Source: Flavobacterium sp. Root186 (lineage in GTDB: Bacteria > Bacteroidota > Bacteroidia > Flavobacteriales > Flavobacteriaceae). From it: a stretch of DNA of 64,000 nucleotides. Of this stretch, positions 1 to 12,700 are shown piece after piece (within the stretch, counting starts at the first letter, position 1; every line of letters starts with the position of its first letter). The stretch lies in contig NZ_LMHW01000014.1 in the NCBI RefSeq assembly GCF_001428525.1, positions 434,951 to 498,950 of the forward strand, written 5' to 3'. Under the pieces are notes generated by a model. The model made no database searches, was not told the origin of the DNA, and was given only the letters and a program-made list of their open reading frames with translations. Both the position numbers and the translations under genes were made by a program.

Positions 1-3000
1 GTAACGGTTAACAATCAATGTACAGCTTCTGGAAGCGGATTTACAATTACAGCGACTGCTACAGGTTTAGCACCATTAACTTATGGAATTAATGGTCCAA
101 CAGGAGCTTTCCAAACAAGTAATACTTTTACAGTAGCTGCAGGAAGTTATACGGTTTATGTAAAAGATAAAAACGGCTGTATTGCTTCAGCTCCGGCTGC
201 AACAGTGATTTACCCGCAATTAACAGCTGCTGGTACAGTTACAAAAGAACTAGATTGTACAGCTACTCCAAACGCAACAATTACAGTTACAATTGGCGGC
301 GGTAGATCTACATATACTTACACAGTACAAAAAGGGGCCGGTGCTCCAAGTGCAGCAAGTGCACCTATTACCGGGCCAACATTTACTTATACAGTAACGC
401 CTGCAAACGCAGACACTTATACATTTGTAATTACAGATTCTAACAGCTGTACAAGAACTGCAGTTGTTACAGTTGCTCCAATTACAAACCCAACAGTTAC
501 AGCTGTTCAGGTAAATGCAAGCTGTAATGGAAGTTCAAATGGTTCAGTTACTTTAACAGGTGCGGGAGGATCAGGCGGATTTACATACAGCAACAATGTT
601 GCAGGACCATTTGCTGCAAATCCGGTATTTACAGGATTAGCTGCAGGTTCATATACTTTCTACGTAAAAGACAGTAAAAACTGTTCTGGATCAGTAGCAG
701 TTACAATTACTCAGCCTTTAACATTAGTGGCATCAGTAGTTGAAGTTCCATTCTCTTGTAATGCTTCAAATGCTAAAGTAGCAGGAACAGTTACAATCAA
801 TGTTACTGCAGGAACAGGAACGGCTCCTTACGAATACAGTTTCAACGGAAGCGGATACAGTTCAAATAATGTTTTAACATTAAATGACAACGGCGCAAAT
901 CAGCCTTATACATATGCTGTAAGAGATGCAAAAGGCTGTCCGGTTACAGGTTCAGGAACTTTATTGAGATTAAACTCTCCAACAGATTTAACATTTGCTG
1001 CTCCGGCAGTTACTTGTACGTCTACAACAACTACTGTTACATTAACAGCAGTAAATGGTGTTGGAACTTTACAATACGAAACAATTGCTCCATCTCCGGT
1101 TATTATTGCTAAACAAACATCTAATGCTTTTGCAAATCTTGCACCGGGTACTTATATGTTTAAAGTTACAGATGCAAACGGATGTTATTATACAGAATCA
1201 TATACAGTTAATCCGGTAACTCCAATTACTGTTTTAGCTAGTAAATTAAGTGATGTATTATGTAATGCAGGAAATACAGGATCTATAAGATTAACTGTTG
1301 CTGGTTTCGGTTCTACATATTCTTATACAGTTAATGGAGGTACAGCGGTAACAGGAGTTAATACTGGAACTGTAACTTTACCAAATTTAACTGCAAATAC
1401 TTACGCTATTATTGTTACTGATGAAGCAACAGGTTGTACAGCAAATGCTTCGATTACTATTAATCAGCCGGCAGCTGCTTTATCTGCAGCTTATGCAGCA
1501 GTAAATGCTAACTGTTTTGTTAGTACTTCTGCAGTAACAGTAACAGCAACTGGAGGAACTCCATTATACAGATATTCATTTGTTCAGGATGGTGCTGCGG
1601 TAGGAGCTTATTCTAACAATAACAAAGCAAACTTAGATCCAGCGGTTAACTTAAACTGGGATGCCTATGTAATTGATGCTAATGGATGTACAACTAAAGT
1701 AGATATTACTATAGCTAAAGATGTTGTTCCAACTGTTACAGCTTCTGCTGCGGGTCAATGTTTTGGTGTAGGAAGTTATACTATTACTGCAACTCCGGGA
1801 GCTGGTTTAGTAGCACCATTGAGCTACAGTATTAATGGAGGAGCTTCATATCAGGCAGGTAACACATTTGTTGTTACTACACCAGGAAGCTATACGGTTA
1901 AAATTAAAGACGGTAACGGATGTACAGCAGATAGCAATGTTGTTTTAGTAAATAACGCATTAACATTAAATGCGACATTAGACAAAGATATTACATGTTC
2001 AGTTCCAACTGATGCTCAGATTACTTTGACACCAGCGGGAGGAAGCGGACCATTCACTTACACAGCTTCTCCTAACACAGGAACATTTGCCGGAAATGTA
2101 TTTACAACTAACACAGCAGGATCGTATACTTTTACAGTAACTGATTCTAGAGGATGTACAGCTACATCTGCTGCGGTTATCGTTACTACGCCAGTGTTAC
2201 CTGATATTACTTTAGTTGCACAAACTCAAAGTATTAACTGTAATGGTGATGCTACTGCAGCAATTGCTATTACAATTGATAATACAAAAGGACAAGCACC
2301 ATTTGTATATACTGTTTTAAATACAACGACAGGAGTTAATTACGGTTCACAAACATCTGGCTTAGCTGCTGGTAATTATGTGATTACTGTAACTGACGCA
2401 AAAGGTTGTACAGATACATTTAATATTAACATTGCACAGCCAACACCAATTGTTGTAAACAGAACAATTACTCCAATTACTTGTGGTGCATTGGGTGTTT
2501 CTTTAGGAGCTATTACAATTACTTCTGTTACAGGAGGTACTCCAAATTACATCTATCATGTAACAGGAGTAAATGGTTATAATAAACAAATTACAAATCA
2601 AACAGGAGCTTTGGTTGTTTTCGAAGTAGTTGATTTTGGTTTATACCAAATTATAGTTACAGATGCAAATGGTTGTACTAATATCGAGCAAAATATATTT
2701 GTTGCTTCACCGCCAAATGATCTTGATATTACAGTAACACCGCCGCCGGCTGATTGTTCTTCATTAGGTTCAGCAGTTGTGGCTATTGGTGCAACATCTA
2801 CTAATATTACAGGTAACGGTCCATTCCACTTCGCTGTTTATACAGGTCCGGGAATGACTTATACTTCTCCAACTACTTTACCATGGTATGATGAAGATGT
2901 TTTAGGAGTTCCTGCAGGAGTAAACCCAGGAAGTAAAAAAACAACTATACCAAACTTATTACCAGGTGTTAAATATACTTTCATCGTACATGATGCATTT

Positions 3001-6000
3001 ACAGGTTGTTATTACTATGAAACAGCTCAATTCCCTATTCCAACTAATTCTACTTTAACAGTAAGCGGCTTAACAGCTAACAATGTTACTTGTAAAGGAA
3101 GCAATAATGGAAATGTTACATTAACTGTTAATAGTACATATCCAACACCAACACCAATTAGTTATGAGATATTTAATTCTTTAACTATGGTTACAACAGG
3201 AGTTACCGGAACAGGTACAGTTCCTGCTAATAGTTCACTTATACTTAGTAACATAGGTGCATTAGGTTTTGGAAATTATGTTGTAGTAATTAAAGAAACT
3301 GCAGGTGGAACTAATGCGGGATGTAGTGTTGCTAGTAATACATTTAACATTACTGAATCTGCTATTGATTTATCAGTTACAGCTTCAGTTACTAAAAATG
3401 CAAATTGTAATCCAAACTCTGGTATAATTACAGCTGTTGCAAAAGACGGAACAGGTCCATATACATATCAATTATTATTGTCTACAGATCCTGCTCCAAC
3501 AGCAGCGACTGCGGGATGGACTGCTGCAAATACATTTAATAGAAATGCAGGAAGCTATATTGCGTACGCAAAAGATGCTTATGGCTGTATTAAATTCGCA
3601 GCTGTTACATTAAATAAAGATGCTGATCCAACAATTACAGCACCAGCTGGAATTTGTTATGACGGTAATCCATTCACATTTGCAATTTCTGGAACAGTTG
3701 ATCCGGCAGTTGGAGGAGCTACTTATAGCGTAAACGGAAGTACTTTCCAAACAAGCCCAAGCTTTACGTTTAATGCTTCAGGTACTTATACTTTAGTAAT
3801 TAAAGATGGTAACGGTTGTACAGCGACTACAACTTATGAAGTTAAACCACAGTTACACTTAAGTGCTGCATTAACAAAAGAACTAGATTGTACAGGAACT
3901 CCGGATGCTCAAATTACATTAACAGCCACAGGAGGTTACAATACTGCCTACACTTATTATTATTCTACTGATGGAGGTCTTAACTATACCTTGATGCCAT
4001 CAAATGTTTTAACAACTAGTGTTTTAGCAAACTATATGTTCAAAGTAAATGATGCTAAATTGCCAACAGCATGTGAGGCTACAACTACTTTAACATTAGA
4101 TCCTATCCAGCCTACATTATTTGCTACTGTTGAAACACATGTAAGTTGTAATGGAGGTACAGATGGAACTATTACTGTAAATGTTACTTCAGGAGTTGGT
4201 CCTTATCAATATCAATTAGATGGTGGAGCTTTCCAAACATCAAATGTATTTACAGGATTAGCGGCAGGTACTGCATATACTATTACGGTAAGAGATGCTA
4301 AATCTTGTCTTTACCCAGGTACACCAATCACAATTACACAACCAGCAGCCTTAACAGCTACGTCTGTTTTAACAACAGGATTAACATGTGCTGCAGGAAA
4401 TGTACCAACAAAAGCAGTAGTTACTGTAACTGCTGCAGATGGAACTGCTCCATATTTATACAGTTTTGATAACGGTGTAACTTATACAAGTACGAATACA
4501 TACGAAGCTTTTGCAGGAACAACATTCAATGTTTTAGTTAAAGATGCTAAAGGATGTATATTCACTTTAACAAATGGAGTTAATATTCCAGCGTTAAATC
4601 CGCCAACAATTACAAATATTGCGGGAACACCAATTTATTGTGCTCCAGCTGCAAGTACTACAAGTACAGTTACGATTACCACTACAAATGGTGTTGGTAC
4701 TTTAGCTTACGCAATTTTATCACCAGCTAGTGCAACTTCAAATGTTTCAGGTGCAGCTAACGGAATATTCACATTATTAGCTCCGGATACTTACTTGTTT
4801 GAAGTAACTGACGCTAACGGATGTAAAGATCAAAAATCATATACAGTTGCTCCGGTAACTAATATTACAGTTGCAGGTCAATTAGTAAGTAATGTAATTT
4901 GTAACGGACAATTAAACGGTGCCGTTAAATTTACAGTTGCAAACTATGGAGGTACTTATACAGCAGTATTAACAGCAGGAACAGGTACAGTAGCACAGAC
5001 AGGTAATACAGTTGACGTTACAGGATTAGTTCCTGGAACATACACCCTTGAAGTTACAGACGATGTTACACAATGTACAGCAACTGCTTCAGTAGTTGTG
5101 ACTCAGCCAACAGTGCTGAACATTAACTTAGTTAGTAATGTAAATGCAAATTGTAATTCTGGTGCTAAAGTTGAAGTTATTGCTTCAGGTGCAACACCAA
5201 ACTATACTTATGCATTCGTTCAGGATGGTGTTACTCCACTAGCTGCAGATTACACAAATAGTGCAAGCGCTGTATTAGCTCCAGCTACAAACACACTATG
5301 GGATGTTTATGCTAAAGATGCAAACGGATGTACAGTTAAATTAGATGTTACAATTGCTACAGATGCAATGCCAACAATTGACTTAACTGCTTCAGTTTAC
5401 TGTTATACAGGAGGTCCAGTACCAATTACAATAACTGGAACTTTTGTAGGTGCTACAGCTGAATACAGTATTGGTAACGGATACCAATCTAGCCCTAACT
5501 TTGTATTGAATGCGCCAGGAAACTACACATTCTATATTAAAGATGTTAACGGATGTATTGTTTCAGCCCCTTATACATTGCGTCAACAATTATTATTAGA
5601 TGCTACTTTAACACAAGATTTAACTTGTGCAGGATCAGCTAGTATCACATTATTGGCAACTCAGGGAACTACGACTTACACAGGATTTGAAGTTGACTTT
5701 AATGGAGGTGGATATGTTGCTGCAACATCGCCTTACACGGCTACTGCTGCTGGAACTTATACTTTCAGAGTTACAGACAGCCAGGGATGTCAGGCAGTTT
5801 CTATTCCGGTAGTAGTTACACCAACAACAACTCCAACAGCAACATTAGCACAAACAAACGTAAGCTGTATAGGAGGAAATGATGGAAATATTACTGTTAC
5901 TGCTGCAAATGGAATTACTCCATATCAGTACAGTATTAATGGAGGAACTTTCCAGGCTTCAAATATATTCACAGGATTAATTGCAGGAACTTACAACATC

Positions 6001-6543
6001 GTTGTTCGTGATGCTAAACAATGTTCTTCAGTAAGCGTACAAGCTACAATTACTGAGCCGACAGCTCTTGCAGCAACAGCTGTGTTAACGCAAGGATTAA
6101 CTTGTGGAACAGGTAATGCTACTCAACCGGCAGTTGTTACAATCAATGTAACTGCGGGAACAGGAACAGCTCCTTATCAATATAGTTTCAACGGAGGAAC
6201 AAATTATAGTCCAACAAATACGTTGACTACTTATAATGCAGGATTAGTTACAGCTTACGTAAAAGACGCAAATAACTGTATCATTGCAGTGCCGGTTACT
6301 ATCACTATTCCAGCGTTAAATGCGCCGACAAATATGGATATTAACGGAACACCAATTTATTGTGCTCCAGCAGCTAACACAACAAGTACAGTTACAATTA
6401 GTAACGTAATTAACGGAGTAGGAACGCTTCAATATGAGATTCTTTCTCCAATCGCTGTAGCGAAACAAACTTCTGCGGTATTTGCAGGATTAACTCCTGA
6501 TACTTATTTATTCCAAATCATATACTGTTTTACCGGTAACTAA
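1..6543 (+). CDS. Giant SprB-repeat adhesin, 5'-truncated by window edge and ended by a frameshift
   Basis: The reading frame is already open at base 1, so the N-terminus lies outside the window. The product is a chain of roughly 80-residue Ig-like SprB-type repeats (PF13573-like): each starts near a Cys (CNG..NG), passes a GG..PY.YS core, then F..L..G.Y...V.D..GC. Such proteins are secreted by the T9SS and act as cell-surface adhesins; SprB of F. johnsoniae drives gliding. The frame ends in an aberrant tail (YLFQIIYCFTGN) at 6543. Comparison with the sister copy at 8190-8225 shows that two bases are missing about 6517; restoring them continues directly into the frame that runs to 14266. This piece and the next entry are therefore one gene, either disrupted in the strain or broken by an assembly error. 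Whether it is SprB itself or a paralogue cannot be told without the N-terminus. Confidence 0.88.
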   Translation, partial: VTVNNQCTASGSGFTITATATGLAPLTYGINGPTGAFQTSNTFTVAAGSYTVYVKDKNGCIASAPAATVIYPQLTAAGTVTKELDCTATPNATITVTIGGGRSTYTYTVQKGAGAPSAASAPITGPTFTYTVTPANADTYTFVITDSNSCTRTAVVTVAPITNPTVTAVQVNASCNGSSNGSVTLTGAGGSGGFTYSNNVAGPFAANPVFTGLAAGSYTFYVKDSKNCSGSVAVTITQPLTLVASVVEVPFSCNASNAKVAGTVTINVTAGTGTAPYEYSFNGSGYSSNNVLTLNDNGANQPYTYAVRDAKGCPVTGSGTLLRLNSPTDLTFAAPAVTCTSTTTTVTLTAVNGVGTLQYETIAPSPVIIAKQTSNAFANLAPGTYMFKVTDANGCYYTESYTVNPVTPITVLASKLSDVLCNAGNTGSIRLTVAGFGSTYSYTVNGGTAVTGVNTGTVTLPNLTANTYAIIVTDEATGCTANASITINQPAAALSAAYAAVNANCFVSTSAVTVTATGGTPLYRYSFVQDGAAVGAYSNNNKANLDPAVNLNWDAYVIDANGCTTKVDITIAKDVVPTVTASAAGQCFGVGSYTITATPGAGLVAPLSYSINGGASYQAGNTFVVTTPGSYTVKIKDGNGCTADSNVVLVNNALTLNATLDKDITCSVPTDAQITLTPAGGSGPFTYTASPNTGTFAGNVFTTNTAGSYTFTVTDSRGCTATSAAVIVTTPVLPDITLVAQTQSINCNGDATAAIAITIDNTKGQAPFVYTVLNTTTGVNYGSQTSGLAAGNYVITVTDAKGCTDTFNINIAQPTPIVVNRTITPITCGALGVSLGAITITSVTGGTPNYIYHVTGVNGYNKQITNQTGALVVFEVVDFGLYQIIVTDANGCTNIEQNIFVASPPNDLDITVTPPPADCSSLGSAVVAIGATSTNITGNGPFHFAVYTGPGMTYTSPTTLPWYDEDVLGVPAGVNPGSKKTTIPNLLPGVKYTFIVHDAFTGCYYYETAQFPIPTNSTLTVSGLTANNVTCKGSNNGNVTLTVNSTYPTPTPISYEIFNSLTMVTTGVTGTGTVPANSSLILSNIGALGFGNYVVVIKETAGGTNAGCSVASNTFNITESAIDLSVTASVTKNANCNPNSGIITAVAKDGTGPYTYQLLLSTDPAPTAATAGWTAANTFNRNAGSYIAYAKDAYGCIKFAAVTLNKDADPTITAPAGICYDGNPFTFAISGTVDPAVGGATYSVNGSTFQTSPSFTFNASGTYTLVIKDGNGCTATTTYEVKPQLHLSAALTKELDCTGTPDAQITLTATGGYNTAYTYYYSTDGGLNYTLMPSNVLTTSVLANYMFKVNDAKLPTACEATTTLTLDPIQPTLFATVETHVSCNGGTDGTITVNVTSGVGPYQYQLDGGAFQTSNVFTGLAAGTAYTITVRDAKSCLYPGTPITITQPAALTATSVLTTGLTCAAGNVPTKAVVTVTAADGTAPYLYSFDNGVTYTSTNTYEAFAGTTFNVLVKDAKGCIFTLTNGVNIPALNPPTITNIAGTPIYCAPAASTTSTVTITTTNGVGTLAYAILSPASATSNVSGAANGIFTLLAPDTYLFEVTDANGCKDQKSYTVAPVTNITVAGQLVSNVICNGQLNGAVKFTVANYGGTYTAVLTAGTGTVAQTGNTVDVTGLVPGTYTLEVTDDVTQCTATASVVVTQPTVLNINLVSNVNANCNSGAKVEVIASGATPNYTYAFVQDGVTPLAADYTNSASAVLAPATNTLWDVYAKDANGCTVKLDVTIATDAMPTIDLTASVYCYTGGPVPITITGTFVGATAEYSIGNGYQSSPNFVLNAPGNYTFYIKDVNGCIVSAPYTLRQQLLLDATLTQDLTCAGSASITLLATQGTTTYTGFEVDFNGGGYVAATSPYTATAAGTYTFRVTDSQGCQAVSIPVVVTPTTTPTATLAQTNVSCIGGNDGNITVTAANGITPYQYSINGGTFQASNIFTGLIAGTYNIVVRDAKQCSSVSVQATITEPTALAATAVLTQGLTCGTGNATQPAVVTINVTAGTGTAPYQYSFNGGTNYSPTNTLTTYNAGLVTAYVKDANNCIIAVPVTITIPALNAPTNMDINGTPIYCAPAANTTSTVTISNVINGVGTLQYEILSPIAVAKQTSAVFAGLTPDTYLFQIIYCFTGN

Positions 6544-6787
6544 CATTACAGTTGCAGGTCAATTAATAAGTAACGTTACTTGTAACGGAAACACAAATGG
6601 TGCAGTTAGATTTACAGTTGCTAATTATGGAACTTCTTATACTGCAACATTAACAGCAGGAACAGGTACATTAGTTCAGACAGGAAATACTGTAAACGTT
6701 ACAGGATTAGTTCCTGGAACATACACTGTTCAGGTTGTTGATGGAACGACAGGATGTACAGCAACTGCTTCTGTAGTTGTGGCTCAG
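5107..6787 (+). repeat. Adhesin super-repeat copy A (about 1.68 kb)
   Basis: Begins at ccaacagtgctgaacatt and encodes the TVLNINLVSNVNANC block through to the next VTQP/VAQP junction. It is nearly identical to copies B and C in DNA and protein. Length 1681 nt is one frame short of 561 codons because of the 2-nt loss at about 6517. Confidence 0.85.
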
Positions 6788-9700
6788 CCAACAGTTCTAG
6801 GACTTAACTTAGTAAGCAACATAAATGCAAATTGTAATTTCGGTGCAAAAGTGACTGTTTTAGCAAATGGAGGAACGCCAAATTATACATATGCATTCGT
6901 TCAGGATGGTGTTACTCCAGTAGTTGGAGATTACACAAATAGTGCAAATGCAGTATTAGCACCAACAGTAAACACTCAATGGGATGTTTATGCTAAGGAT
7001 GCAAACGGATGTACAGTAAAACTTGATGTAACAATTGGTACAGATGCATTACCAACAATCAATTCATCAGCTGGATTATATTGCTACACAGGTGGTCCAG
7101 TGCCAATTACGATAACAGGAACAGGTGTTGCACCTTTAACATACAGCATTGGTAATGGATACCAATCTAGTCCTAACTTTGTATTGAATGCGCCAGGAAA
7201 CTACGTATTCTATATTAAAGATGCTAATGGCTGTATCGTTTCAAGCCCTTATACATTACGTCAGGAATTGTTGTTAAAAGCTACTTTAACACAAGATTTA
7301 ACTTGTGCAGGATCAGCTAGTATCACATTATTGGCAACTCAGGGTACTCTTACTTACACAACATTCGAAGTATCGTTTAACGCAGGTGCATATGCTGCTG
7401 TAACATCACCTTACACGGCTACTGCTGCTGGAACTTATACTTTCAGAGTAACAGACAGCCAAGGATGTCAGGCAATATCTATTCCGGTAGTAGTAACACC
7501 TACAACAACTCCAACAGCAACATTTACACAAACAAACGTAAGTTGTATAGGAGGAAATAACGGAAGTATCATTGTTACTGCTGCAAATGGTGTTGTACCA
7601 TACGAGTACAGTATCAACGGAGGAGCTTTCCAGGCTTCAAATATATTCACAGGATTAGTTGCGGGAACTTACAATATTGTAGTGCGTGATGCTAAACAAT
7701 GTTCTTCAGTGAGCGTACAAGCTACAATTACTGAGCCGACAGCTCTTGCTGCTACAGCTGTGTTAACGCAAGGATTAACTTGTGGTACAGGTAATTCAAC
7801 GCAGCCAGCAGTTGTTACAATCAATGTAACTGCAGGAACAGGAACAGCGCCTTACCAATACAGTTTCAACGGAGGAGTAAATTATAGTACAACAAATACG
7901 TTGACTACTTATAACGCAGGAACAGTTACAGCTTATGTAAAAGATGCTAACAACTGTATCATTGCAACGCCGGTTACTATCACTATCCCAGCGTTAAATG
8001 CGCCGACAAATATGGATATTACAGGAACACCTATTTATTGTGCTCCAGCGGCTAGTACGACAAGTACAGTTACAATTAGTAATGTAATTAATGGTGTAGG
8101 AACGCTTCAATATGAGATTCTTTCTCCAATCGCTGTAGCGAAACAAACTTCTGCGGTATTTGCAGGATTAACTCCTGATACTTATTTATTCCAAGAATCA
8201 TATACTATTAACCCGGTAACAAACATTACAGTTTCTGGCCAGTTGATTAGTGATGTTACTTGTAATGGAAATGCTGATGGAGCGGTTAGATTCACAGTTG
8301 CGAACTATGCAGGTACATATACAGCAGTATTAACTGCAGGTACAGGTACATTAGCTATAACAGGAAATACAGTAAACGTTACAGGATTAGTTCCAGGAAC
8401 TTACACGGTTCTTATTACTGACGGAACAACAGGGTGTACAGCAACTGCTTCAGTAATTGTGGCTCAGCCAACAGTTCTAAACCTTAACTTAGTAAGCAAC
8501 ATAAATGCAAATTGTAATTTCGGTGCAAAAGTTGAAGTTATTGCTTCTGGTGGTACTCCAGTTTATAAATATGTATTTGTTCAGGATGGAGTTGCTCCAA
8601 ACGTTTTAGATTATGACACTGTTGCAAATGCAGTATTAGATCCAACAGTAAACACTCAATGGGATGTTTATGCAATGGATGCAAACGGATGTACAACTAA
8701 AATAGATGTAACAATTGCTACAGATGCATTACCAACAATCAATTCATCAGCTGGATTGTATTGTTACACAGGAGGACCAGTGCCAATTACAATCACAGGA
8801 ACTTATGTTGGTACACCAACATACAGTATTGGTAACGGATACCAATCTAGCCCTAACTTTGTATTGAATGCGCCAGGAAACTACACATTCTATATTAAAG
8901 ATGGAAATGGTTGTATCGTTTCAAGTCCTTACAAATTAAATCAGGAATTATTATTACAAGCTTCTTTAACACAAGATTTAACTTGTGCAGGATCAGCTGT
9001 TATTACATTATTGGCAACTCAGGGTACTCTTACTTACACAGGATTCGAAGTTGACTTTAATGCAGGAGGATACTTCCCTGCAACATCACCTTACACGGCT
9101 ACAGCTGCTGGAACTTATACTTTCAGAGTAACAGACAGTCAGGGATGTCAGGCAGTTTCTATTCCGGTAATAGTAACACCAACAACAACTCCATCAGCAA
9201 CATTTACACAAACAAACGTAAGCTGTGTAGGAGGAAATAACGGAAGTATCATTGTTACTGCTGCTAATGGAGTTGTTCCATATGAGTACAGTATCAATGG
9301 AGGAGCTTTCCAGGCTTCAAATGTTTTCACAGGATTAATTGCGGGAACTTACAATATTGTAGTTCGTGATGCTAAACAATGTTCTTCAGTAAGCGTACAA
9401 GTTATAATTACTGAACCAGCTGCTCTTGCTGCAACTGCAGTATTGACTCAAAGTTTAACTTGTGGTACAGGTAATGCTACTCAGCCTGCAGTGGTTACAA
9501 TCAATGTAACTGCAGGAACTGGAACTGCACCTTACCAATACAGTTTCAATGGCGGAACAAATTATAGTGCAACGAACACATTTACTACTTATAATGCAGG
9601 AACAGTTACAGCTTATGTAAAAGATGCTAACAACTGTATAATTGCAGTACCGGTAAGTGTTACAATTCCAGCACTAGATGCTCCAACAATCGATTCTGTA

Positions 9701-12700
9701 ACAGGAACAGATATTTGGTGTACACCAGCTGCTAATACAACAAGTACAGTTACTGTAACTGTTTCACATGGTGTTGGTGCATTACACTACGAGATTCTTT
9801 CACCAGCAAGTGCTGTTACAAATGTTTCAGGTGCAGCAAACGGAATCTTTACAGGTCTAACAGCAGATACTTACTTATTCCAGGTAACTGATGCAAACGG
9901 ATGTAAAGATGATATCTATTACACTGTTGATCCGTTAGTAAATATTACAGCTGCAGGTCAGTTAGTAAATGATGTGAGCTGTAATGGAGGTTCAAACGGA
10001 TCAGTTAAATTTGATGTTGACAATTTTGGCGGAGCTTACACAGCTGCTTTAATTGGAGGACCAACTACAGGAACTCTAACCCAAGTTGGAAAAGTAGTAA
10101 CTTTAACAAACTTACCAATCGGTACGTATACTGTAGAAGTTACAGACACAACAACAGGATGTACAGCTTCGGCTTCAGTAACTGTTGTTGAACCATCAGT
10201 ATTAACATTGACTGTGGCTTCAAATGTAAATGCTAATTGTAATTCAGGTGCTCAGGTTAGTGTAACAGCTGCAGGAGGAACTCCAAATTATCAATATGCT
10301 TTCATTGCAGGTGCAGGAACTCCAGCAGCAGCAGATTATACAAATAGTAATAATGCTGTTTTAGATCCGGCTGTAAGCTTAAACTGGAGAGCATACGTTT
10401 TAGATTCTAAAGGTTGTGAAACATTTATCCCAATAACAATTGCGGTAGATCCATTACCAAGTGCAATAACAGCTAATGTTACAAGCCAATGTCCTACGGC
10501 AGCAGGTGAATATACATTTACAGTTACTGTTGGTTCTGGTGTTGCACCTTACGAATACAGTATTGGAGCTGGTTTCCAAACAAGCCCTACATTTACTGTA
10601 AACGCTGCAGGAACATACGATGTAACAGTAAGAGATGCAAACGGATGTACAGCAACAGCAACTGCTGCGGTAACGATCACTCCGGGATTACAGTTAGAGA
10701 CTATAGTTACAACATTACCAAGTTGTACATTTAATAATGGTGTAATTACTGCTACTGCAACAGGAGGTTCAGGAACAGCTAATTATAGATATACTTTAGA
10801 CGGAGGTGTAAGCATAAATACTACACCAGCTGTATTTAACAACGTTGCTCCTGGTACACACGTTATCAGAGTGAGAGATGTATTAACGACTTGTGACTTT
10901 AATGTTACGATTGTAATTGCTCCTGCAACTGTTATTACAGGATTTACTTTAAACGGAACAAATGTTTCTTGTAGAGGTAATTCAGATGGTTCAATCACGG
11001 CTAATTTAGCTCCAAGTGCACCAGGCGTAAACGATAACCCGGTTTATACGTATACATTAACAGGAACTACAGCTTTAGGAGTAGCGGTTAACAGACCAGC
11101 TCAGACTCAAAATATTTTTGATAACCTTCAGGCTGGAGATTATACGGTAACAGTAACTTCTGGAAGAGGTTGTGTGGATTCTGAAGATATTAGAATCAGC
11201 GAACCAAACGTAATTACTGTTAACGCACCAGTTATCACACAATACAATTGTACAGCTGGAACAAACGTTTCAAACTATGCAGTTATTACAGTAAATAATG
11301 TTGTTGGTGGTTCTGGAGTTTACACAATCTATGAGTTCATTAAAGGTGGAGTTGTAGTTCAAAGAGGTCCTGCAAATGCTTACAGCGAGTCAGACTTCAC
11401 AGGTGGGGACTATACTGTAAATGTTTATGATGATAAAGGATGTATGGGATCTAGTACAGGAATAATCAGAGTAAATCCTTTCATTCGTTTAGATCAAATA
11501 AATGTTGCTGTAAATACTGCTGTAACTTGTATTTCTAATGAAGATATTACTGTAACTGTAACATCTATTGGAGGAACACCAGCGATATTGAATTACAATG
11601 TTGCCGGAACTGATGGAAATACATACAATCAGTCAAATACAAGTGGAGTATTCACAGGATTAACTATCGGAAATTATTTAATTACCGTTACAAACCCTGC
11701 AACAGGATGTTCAATTGTACAAGTACATTATGTTAATGATCCGAATACTTTCGATATTAATGTAACACCAGTTAACGGACAAATCTGTTATGGTACTGCA
11801 ACCGGAAGCGTTGATTTAACTTTTGTTGATAATCAGTTAAACCCAACAAATGATGCAGGTGCATTCAACTATGTAATTACAGGACCAGTTCCTAGCAACG
11901 GAACAACAACAAATGCAGGTCCGGTTAGAATTTCTAACTTAACTGCTGGTCAATATACAGTTGTTGCAACACTAGTAAACAACCCATTCTGTACAGTTTC
12001 TACATTGTTCACAATAGAACAGCCAACAGCTGCTCTTACAGTAACAACAGCGAAATCTGATATTACTTGTGTAACAGGAAATAATGATGGAGAAATCACT
12101 GCTTCAGCAGCTGGTGGATGGGATAATAAATACGAGTACCAATTGGTATTGAACGGTACAACATTAGTTGACTACTCAGATCAATTTGTATGGTCAGGAT
12201 TATCAGCAGGTAACTATACAATTAACGTTAGAGATAATGTTGGATGTATCGCTGCAGCAACAGAAGTATTAGTTGTTCCTGCACCAATCGTGGTTACAGC
12301 ATCTGCAAGTGCTACAACATTAACATGTTTTGGAGATAAAACGGCAGTAATTACAGTAGACCCTCCAACAGGTGGTCAAGGAAGTAACTATCAGTATACT
12401 TTAAATATTCTTTCAGCAACTCCAGTTATTAGTTCTGGACCACAGCTTAGCCCAATATTCACAGGTTTAGGTGCTGGAACTTACAGTATTACTGTTACTG
12501 ACGGATTTAGTTGTTCTGCAACTTCAGCAAACATTGTGATCAATGAGCCAACAGAAGTTATTCCAACTTTAGTTGAAGCTAGTTCACAAACATGTTTAAC
12601 TCAGGCAACACTTACTTTAAGCGCAGTGGGCGGAACAGCTCCTTACACTTATAGTACTGATGCTAATTTTGCAACAACTATTGGTTCATTCAATGCATCA

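Noticed and set aside
6511..6545. Programmed ribosomal frameshifting in the adhesin
   Set aside because: The site (ttccaaatcatatac) has no slippery heptamer, no following pseudoknot is evident, and the sister copy simply has two more bases.
6779..6781. GTG at 6779 as the start of a separate adhesin gene
   Set aside because: The frame is open and repeat-matched back to 6521, there is no signal peptide and no promoter; it is an internal codon.
7468..9330. Minus-strand frames of about 60 codons at 7468-7650 and 9148-9330
   Set aside because: They are the reverse strand of two copies of the same adhesin repeat, so their similarity only reflects the duplication.
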